Source: Diaporthe sp. PMI_573 (taxonomy: Eukaryota; Ascomycota; Sordariomycetes; Diaporthales; Diaporthaceae). Taken from it: DNA of 64,000 nucleotides. The stretch lies in the NCBI GenBank assembly GCA_021399435.1, contig JAJTUP010000014.1, forward strand, positions 868,001-932,000, given 5' to 3'. Under the pieces are notes generated by a model. It saw only the letters and a list, made by a program, of their open reading frames with translations, did not search any database and was not told where the DNA came from. The position numbers and the translations under genes were made by a program. Below, one piece after another: positions 58,166 through 64,000 of this stretch. Position 1 is the first letter of the stretch. Every line of letters begins with the position of its first letter.

Positions 58166-58984
58166 CTCGCCTCTCGGCCAAACTGCTGCAGGGAGCCGCA
58201 AGCAACTCCGACATAAAGGCAGAAAGATCACGCTGATTCGGATATCGGGTCTGACGAGGGAGCCTTGCCAAGAGAATACCCCTCCAGTGACTGTACATAG
58301 TACATGCCTGCATGCATTGTATCGGACCACTGTGGGTAGCATCAAGTGCTCTCGACCCAGATCTCTGGCCCACAATATCTCTGTTCGGAAGCCGGGTGCA
58401 GACCCCGGCCAATACGGGTCTTGGCCTGCCTTGGCCTGAGGGAAAAGTTTGTTGAGCACAGGATCATTAACGAGATACTTTCTCCGGAAGGAAGAGGCAG
58501 TCTTCCCGAGGTCCTCACCTGTCAGCCCATAGGACTGTTATTGGTTCGTCCTATGAAAGGAAGCGGGTTTTCAGCTGCTTCAGGATACCGGTGACACTAG
58601 GGGTCTCGGCTAGGGATTCTCTGGTCAGACCTTGGAGCACCGATAGACCGCTCTTTTCCGGATCTAGGTGTCAAGGGAGAAAGATGTGGTGAGCACAATG
58701 TCTTGGGTATGAGACAATTTGTCCAGCTGCCGTTACTTGTCACGATGCGGTTAAGAGCATTTCATATCAGCTGACCCAGTGTGCACCGATCCGATTAGCT
58801 ATGGGAGCGACGCTCCGTTGGGCCGTGGATCATTGTGAAGATCTGTGTGCATCGTCTGCAGTTTTTAGAACGCCATAGTTCGCCAACTTCTATATTTGGT
58901 TCGTCATGTGATGATAGACATAATGTTGTAACTATTAAAGAACCGAAATCACCTCAGCTATTACCGTAACACAGCCACATACTG

Positions 58985-59150
58985 AGTATGGCATCCCATA
59001 GAAGGTTATTCTACAGGAGATATTCATGATAGAGGTTGTCCGATTGGAGGCTATTCCACAGGACGTTGTCATCTAGGAGTATAGGATATTATCTCAAAGC
59101 AGGTCATACATAAACGGGTTGTCCCATAGGAGGTTACGCGACAAGAGATT
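58985..59150. repeat. 15-bp degenerate tandem repeat array (array 4)
   Basis: About nine to ten units, more diverged than array 3: ATCCCATAGAAGGT, TATTCTACAGGAGAT, TGTCCGATTGGAGGC, TATTCCACAGGACGT, TGTCCCATAGGAGGT (the last close to consensus), with a few bases of slippage near 59077-59090. Confidence 0.7.
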
Positions 59151-59626
59151 AGGCATTAAGCACTGATTGGCTTTCAGATGATTTGGCTGCGTAGCGGACA
59201 CTCGAGTAACTTTTGTTGCGATAACGACCTAGCGAAAATGTTACCTTGTACTCCATCAAGATTCTTGTGTACTGAAAGGGCGACGTGTCTTCTTGTGAAC
59301 GCCATCTCTCTCTTCTAGACCGGGTATTACTCAAATGCAGTACTACTGTCTTCTGGACAGCTGCAGCTCTATGATGTCAACGAACGAGTGACTGGAGAGT
59401 TTTACATGCTGTGAACGGCTTTTGATTGCAAACTAATTATGAGACCGCACTTTGAGTGGCTAATGAGCCTTGACTCCGGGATTGAGTGCTGTCAGTACCA
59501 GAGTCAACGTTGCCCAAGCGCAGTGATGTGCCCAGCTCGCAACAAGTATAGACAAGAAGGCAGTCATACTTCCTTATGGCTATTTGTGATTGACCAGTTC
59601 AAATCACAGGCATTTGAAGATAAGAC

Positions 59627-59634
59627 TATATAAA
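59627..59634 (+). promoter_or_regulatory. TATA box candidate
   Basis: TATATAAA 153 bases before the ATG at 59780, supporting transcription of the small spliced ORF. Confidence 0.5.
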
Positions 59635-59779
59635 ATCCGACGTCAGTTCATCTAATTGTACGGTAGAACTCAGCACCATTCAAGTTCAACGACGACTTTC
59701 AGACTATCATAAGCAAAACGTAGACAGAAGCGGACCTCTACCCAGACATTAGCTGTTCAAAGTAAATTATCACAGCATC

Positions 59780-59944
59780 ATGCCGCCGAGACCCTGGCCA
59801 TGTACTCCGAAGCCCCGGCCGTAAGTAATCATCGCCAATATCCTGTCTAACGGATAATCCTTGGGCTTGCACCTCATACTAACCTATTACAGTCCCCCGC
59901 CTCCCCCACCACCATGTCCGTATCCGGATACAGAAGGCAATTAA
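59780..59944 (+). CDS. Spliced 30-residue proline-rich microprotein candidate
   Basis: Exon 1 59780-59820 and exon 2 59893-59944 enclose a 72-nt intron with GTAAGT donor, CTAACC branch region and TTACAG acceptor, all near consensus. The joined frame is 30 residues: MPPRPWPCTPKPRP, then a run of eight prolines overlapping the junction, PCPYPDTEGN, stop. There is no signal peptide. Polyproline of this length could bind SH3, WW or profilin. It is too short for ORF callers. The TATA box at 59627 and AT-rich 3' flank fit a real short gene, but a non-coding spliced RNA is equally possible. Confidence 0.45.
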
Positions 59945-60507
59945 AGGGGAGAAGACGACGAAGTGGAAGTGTTGGAAAGATGGACATATACTTAGATAGA
60001 CAATAAAGTATGCATCTCACAAATCGCCTCTTGGGTTATACAGTGTTTGTCCATGCTAGTTGATTTGTCTAGGGAGTGGTAAGCGCGAGGCCCATGTATT
60101 TTTGCGTGAGATTTCGATGATTTACACCCGTGCCTCGCCCCCCCCGGGTATGTAACGGCACAAAGACATCTATTACCGGTTGAGTATGTGACGATGGACG
60201 CCCAGGATTCTGTTCAGTCAACCAGCATTTTGAAGTGATCGCCCCCTCTCTAACATGTCTCCCGATGGCCTAGAGTGTTCTAGGGGTTATTACGCTGTAC
60301 TTCACCCTACTACAGAGCTGAACAACTTGGAAACTTTCCAGCCGAGAAGCAAGAGAGTCTGGAGTAGGGGAAATGGCATCAAGTTTGTGACTCATCTACT
60401 ACCAAACTCGGCTGGATTCCAGCTAATTCCACAGGTTTGATACAAGTCAGATGCCTTTGTTACATATTACGTCTCAAAGATGGCGAAGCCAAATTTGAGT
60501 TCAAACA
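59945..60507. other. Intergenic, no gene seen
   Basis: About 560 bases with a C-run at 60139-60144. Holds the 3' UTRs of two converging genes; no coding frame recognised. Confidence 0.45.
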
Positions 60508-61063
60508 CTATTCATCGTCGGCATCATTACTTTCAAGTTCATCAGAGACCGAGTCCCCGTCCGTGACGACCTTCATCCTCTTGCCCTCGATGGCATAGTG
60601 GTGTCCTTTGGTGCACCCAGGAGCCGTGCCCACTTTATCACAGCAGTTCCAGGTGAAGCCTTCAGGGAATTCTTCCCGCATCTCATCGGTGTCTATCACG
60701 CCGTGGCAATCCTCGTCATGGTCGGCCCAGAAAGTCTTCCTCGTCGCGTACCTCCATCTCCCCTGAATGGCGTTTGGTCAACAAGGTACTGGGCCTGTAT
60801 CCCCCGCTCGAAGCACACTTGCCATGATGATAAGTGCAGGATTTGGAATGGTTGGCTTCCTCGTTGAAAGTCTCTCCGCAGCGGACGCATATGAAGAACT
60901 GTTCCTCAGCCTTCCTCTTCTGGCCAGTCTTCGCAGCGTTCGACTGGGCATCTCTGAGCTTTTTGAGATGGACCTCGATCCGTATCTGGACCGATGTGTC
61001 CTTGCATAGCGCCAAGACGACGGCACGAAGCTCATCCGCAGAGGCCTCTTCTATAAGATCCAT
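60508..61063 (-). pseudogene. C2H2-type zinc-finger protein, frame broken by one base
   Basis: From ATG at 61063: MDLIEEASADELRAVVLALCKD, then a finger-like ICVRCGETFNEEANHSKSCTYHHG with Cys/Cys...His/Cys/His ligands, and GEMEVRDEEDF. The family pattern then continues as WADHDEDCHGVID, EFPEGFTWNCCDK and GTAPGCTKGHHYAIEGK, but in the next frame, so one extra base in the TTT of GACTTTCTGG (complement of 60731-60733) separates the halves. Downstream the frame is open to TGA/TAA at 60508. Intact relatives are short proteins of about 180 residues of unknown role, probably nuclear. A homopolymer base error in the assembly would explain this as well as decay. A 44-base intron after ATGGAG is an unlikely alternative. 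Confidence 0.7.
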
Positions 61064-62993
61064 GGCTTTGGTGCGATGAAGGTATATATGTAGTCAAAGT
61101 ATTCACAAGGGAGCGAAGCGGGCGATTTGGCACGGATGACGCGACCTGGACGCGTCGAGCACCATTTTACGTCGGAATTATTGATGTGGGGCAGCTCCGG
61201 GGAGGGCGTTCCCGAGAGCATGGGGTCTTCCCCACAAATCTCGACCACTGCACAAGGCAGTCATTGCAGACCAGCAGATATTGGGTGCGACATGGTCGAA
61301 AAGATCTCCCAGGAAGCTTTGACGTAGAGGGTCGCTTTCGATAACGGTAACTTGGACATGGCAACCTCATTGCCCAATCAGACACGTGTTGACATGCGTG
61401 CATTGGCTCAAACCACCACGCGAGCACGCAGCTCTCTCAGCAACGTTCCGAGGCCGTTGGGTTCTCATACCCCTGACTCCCCCTCGGCCAGCCCTGGACT
61501 CTGCCGCTGTATATACAACGACAGCAGTTTCACAGGATTCGGATTTCCGGTGAAGCATCGTAGCAGAACTTTTGAATGATCCACCGGCGTTGATGGGCTC
61601 TCATCGCGACGTGAGCGAGGTAGGTACGGCTGGGAGAGAGGCAGAGCAGAATGCAGCTAGAAACCCCCCGAAAGAACCTGCCTAGTTCGTGTTTTACACT
61701 TGTTGAGGTTTTGGCTGCATCCGAGCTGGGGCCATTTAATGCGCGAGATTTTGGTGCGTCGGGGGCGTTTCGGTCTGAACTCTTTCAGTGCTCAGGGCCC
61801 TCGAACGAGCAGAGGAACGGCGTTTAGTAAATGCTTACATGGTATCAAAACCGTAAGGACAGCCACCACGTGGAAGGCATCGGGCGCGATGGCCGGTAAC
61901 CGATTGGGCCGCAAGTACGAGGCTGCAGATCTGCATCATAATATCACCGCCTACGACGGAACTACACTCTAATTGTGCCATGCACCTTTTCAGCCCAGGG
62001 GAAACCTTATCTGTCGCCGAGAATCGTCTTGAACATGGGACGAATCTCTATTACGCAGAGAGCAGAGGCCGTGAAACATCAAGCGCCCCATCGGCCGCAT
62101 GGGGGGCGACGGGCCCGGCACGAGGACCAGAACGCGCTGCAGGTTTTGCAGCGCCTACCTGGTACCTCGGACGCAGGTGCCGGTTTACAAAGTTCGACTC
62201 CTTGGCGCAGATCAGGAACCACAGCGGTCGGCACCAGACATCCATCGTCACCAGAGGCCGATCAGGATGGGCGATGCATTAGCGGCGGCAATCCTTGAAA
62301 CGTAACCACTGCCAGTCGCATTCATCGGACCGGCTGCGATTCGTGGGCATGCGCATCTGTTTAAAATGATCTTCTCAGAACAACTGGGGAAATCGCAAGC
62401 TTTCCTTATTCGGTCTGCCCTCGCCCTGGGTCAGGCTAAGCCGCAGCGGGATGGACGCTAGTCTGGCATCTATTAGGTGCCGAGGTGCACAGTGGTAGGC
62501 CTGTGAACCTTCTTTTTGGGCAGCCGTGAGCATTTTCCGCCAAATCGGGAACATTCCGCCCCTGCCACCCAAAGGAGTCGCTGGATTCATACATATCGCG
62601 AGGCGCTATAGGCAATCTGAAGATTCCAAGTTTGCGAAATAAAGCTCGTTGGGTGCAGGGTGCCTCCTTGCTCGCAAACCATCTCGAGTGCGGAATGCAA
62701 CACACGCGCGCTCAAGAATTCGGAAGACGGCACGTTTCTTACTGAGTCTGATGTCCAAAGCTTCTTTCACCATGGGCGCTGTTCCAACTGTATATATGGG
62801 GGAGGGCCATGCGAATATAGGTTGCGATGGTGCCCATCCCATTTCTGTCACGTCAGCCTCGTTCGTCACTTAACCACTCCCTCTCCCATACTTTACTTGT
62901 TAAGCCGCCTCTCCTTGTACCCGTCCTTCTCTCCGATCCCACGGTTGCACCTCTCGGTCCGCGGTTCCAGGCGAACCAGCACATACGCACCCG
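61064..62993. other. Intergenic, no gene seen
   Basis: About 1.9 kb. Frames on both strands are short; none shows a known domain. A C/T-rich stretch at 62880-62960 is the likely leader of the CE5 gene. Confidence 0.4.
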
Positions 62994-63889
62994 ATGATCA
63001 CACCGTTACTCCTCGCCGGCCTCGCCGCCGCGGCCACGGCCCAGATCACGAACTCGAGCTCGCAGGCATGCGTCTCGGGCAACGCGGTGCACATGATCGT
63101 TGCGAGGGCCTCCCTCGAGCCACCGGGTTTCGGCATCCTCCAGAACATCTCGACTCGCGTGATAGAACAGCTCCCCGGTTCCAACGCCGAGGCCGTGGTG
63201 TACCCGGCGACGCTGGACGGCTACCAGAACTCGGAGGGCCAGGGCGTTGCGGCCATGACGCAGCTGGTCAACAGCTACGCACAGGCGTGCCCTAACAGCA
63301 AGATGGTCCTCATGGGGTACTCGCAAGGCGCGCAGGTCACGGCGGACACAGTCTGTGGCTCGACTATTAGCGGGTTTGCCCAGACGCAGGCGATATCGAC
63401 GGCTCTTACAGACAAGGTTGCTGCGATCATGTTGATGGGCGACCCCACGCACGTCGTCAACCAACCATTTGATCAGGGAACTGCGACGAAGAATGGGGTG
63501 AGTCACCGAGGTCCAGCAGTGGAAGATCTTTAAAATCTCCAAACGGCAGTGTGAATGATGACTGACCCGCAGTTGCATAGGTCTTCCCTCGCACCGACAG
63601 TTCCGGCTGTGCCGCAGTGACAAACAAGATGGTCTCGTTCTGCAACTCGGGCGACACGTTCTGCGACTCAGGCCAGAACATCACGGTGCATCTCTCGTAC
63701 GTCCAGGATAACGGGACGTCGGCGGTCGACTTCATCACCCAGAAAGTCAAGGGAGGGTCCGGCAGCAGCAACAGCTCGGCCTCCACATCCGGTTCAAGGA
63801 CCGTGACGATCAATGCCGCGTCGCGAGCGGTAGCAGCCCCGGCCGGCTTCGCTATGTTGGCGGGAGCCGCGAGGATGCTGGCAGCTTGA
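62994..63889 (+). CDS. Cutinase/acetylxylan esterase (CE5), possibly GPI-anchored
   Basis: Exons 62994-63497 and 63581-63889 (83-nt intron with CTGAC branch point and CATAG acceptor) give 270 residues. The signal peptide is MITPLLLAGLAAAATA. The alpha/beta-hydrolase features of carbohydrate esterase family 5 are all present: VHMIVARASLEPPGFG (oxyanion region), nucleophile motif GYSQGAQV (Ser), Asp in SGDTFCDSG, and the His in NITVHLSYVQD, plus paired cysteines. The enzyme is secreted and deacetylates xylan or cleaves cutin; the CE5 fold does not tell which, although the ASxExPGxG pattern favours acetylxylan esterase. The C terminus is Ser/Gly-rich followed by a small-residue hydrophobic tail (APAGFAMLAGAARMLAA), suggesting a GPI anchor signal. 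Confidence 0.9.
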
Positions 63890-64000
63890 AGACCAGGGAT
63901 GGCGATGCCGGCCTCTATGGGGTGGTAGGACTGTCATACTATGGCGAAGGCCTATCAAGACCGAGGCCACTGCTGATGACAGAATCACATTAATACTCTG

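Larger units (their letters stand above)
58019..59779. other. Intergenic with repeat array 4
   Basis: About 1.75 kb between the ten-cysteine protein and the small proline-rich ORF. It holds promoters of both and array 4. No other coding frame recognised. Confidence 0.45.

Noticed and set aside
61975..62305. Overlapping Arg/Ala-rich frames with a CRFC-like pair
   Set aside because: Zinc-cluster ligand spacing is absent and three frames overlap; chance GC-rich ORFs.

Overview
The window is nuclear DNA of a filamentous ascomycete (Pezizomycotina, probably Sordariomycetes). The evidence is short spliceosomal introns (about 45 to 120 nt) with GTRNGT donors, CTAAC or CTGAC branch points and YAG acceptors; fungal secreted-protein families; DUF6594, PNP-NACHT and CE5 genes; and nuclear tRNA genes with introns after position 37. 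Genes are spaced far apart and the intergenic DNA is long. No operon, CRISPR array, rRNA or intact transposon is visible. All exon maps below were built by hand by matching reading frame, splice signals and protein continuity across each junction.

Layout. 1-0.9 kb: 3' part of a GH76 glycosidase. 1.7-2.1 kb: a decayed glyoxalase/VOC gene. 4.5-6.5 kb: a six-exon PH-domain, Ala/Glu/Pro-rich protein of the Meu6 type. 6.5-16.4 kb: almost 10 kb without a convincing gene. 16.4-18.7 kb: a four-exon protein of unknown role with an F-box/LRR-like middle and a zinc-ribbon-like Cys cluster. 19.7-22.3 kb: a convergent pair of mitochondrial-type proteins, one of them a ribosome recycling factor. 22.9-36.9 kb: an accessory stretch with a flavin monooxygenase, a secreted protein, a broken secreted-protein gene, an UNC93-like transporter, an NtaA-type FMN monooxygenase, a tRNA-Val with intron, and xylitol dehydrogenase. 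39-45.4 kb: an APH-fold kinase, a Q/S/G-rich protein and a glutathionylspermidine-synthase-like ATP-grasp protein. 46.5-54 kb: a secreted precursor with a Kex2-type site, a P450 relic, a DUF6594 membrane protein and a nucleoside-phosphorylase/NACHT STAND (NLR-like) gene. 54.6-64 kb: a small membrane protein, a tRNA-Lys with intron and a tandem duplication of its 5' flank, a ten-cysteine secreted protein, a spliced 30-residue proline-rich ORF, a zinc-finger gene broken by one base, and a CE5 cutinase/acetylxylan esterase.

Most notable: (1) a dispersed family of degenerate 15-bp tandem repeats (about TCCCATAGGAGGTTG) at 14.1, 19.2, 38.7 and 59.1 kb, perhaps also 35.2 kb. Two of the arrays end in the same 13-mer in the same relative orientation, which suggests a homologous element. 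(2) Several genes carry small breaks (VOC, NLR, zinc finger, P450, 27-kb secreted protein), either local pseudogenisation or base-level assembly errors. (3) A PNP-NACHT immune-type receptor with a single-base frame break near its start. (4) A candidate Kex2-released Cys-rich peptide. (5) tRNA genes flanked by inverted or tandem tRNA fragments.

The genes do not form one pathway. GH76, CE5 and xylitol dehydrogenase fit a plant-biomass-degrading lifestyle. The small secreted Cys-rich proteins and the NLR fit an organism that interacts with hosts or other microbes; that reading is inference.
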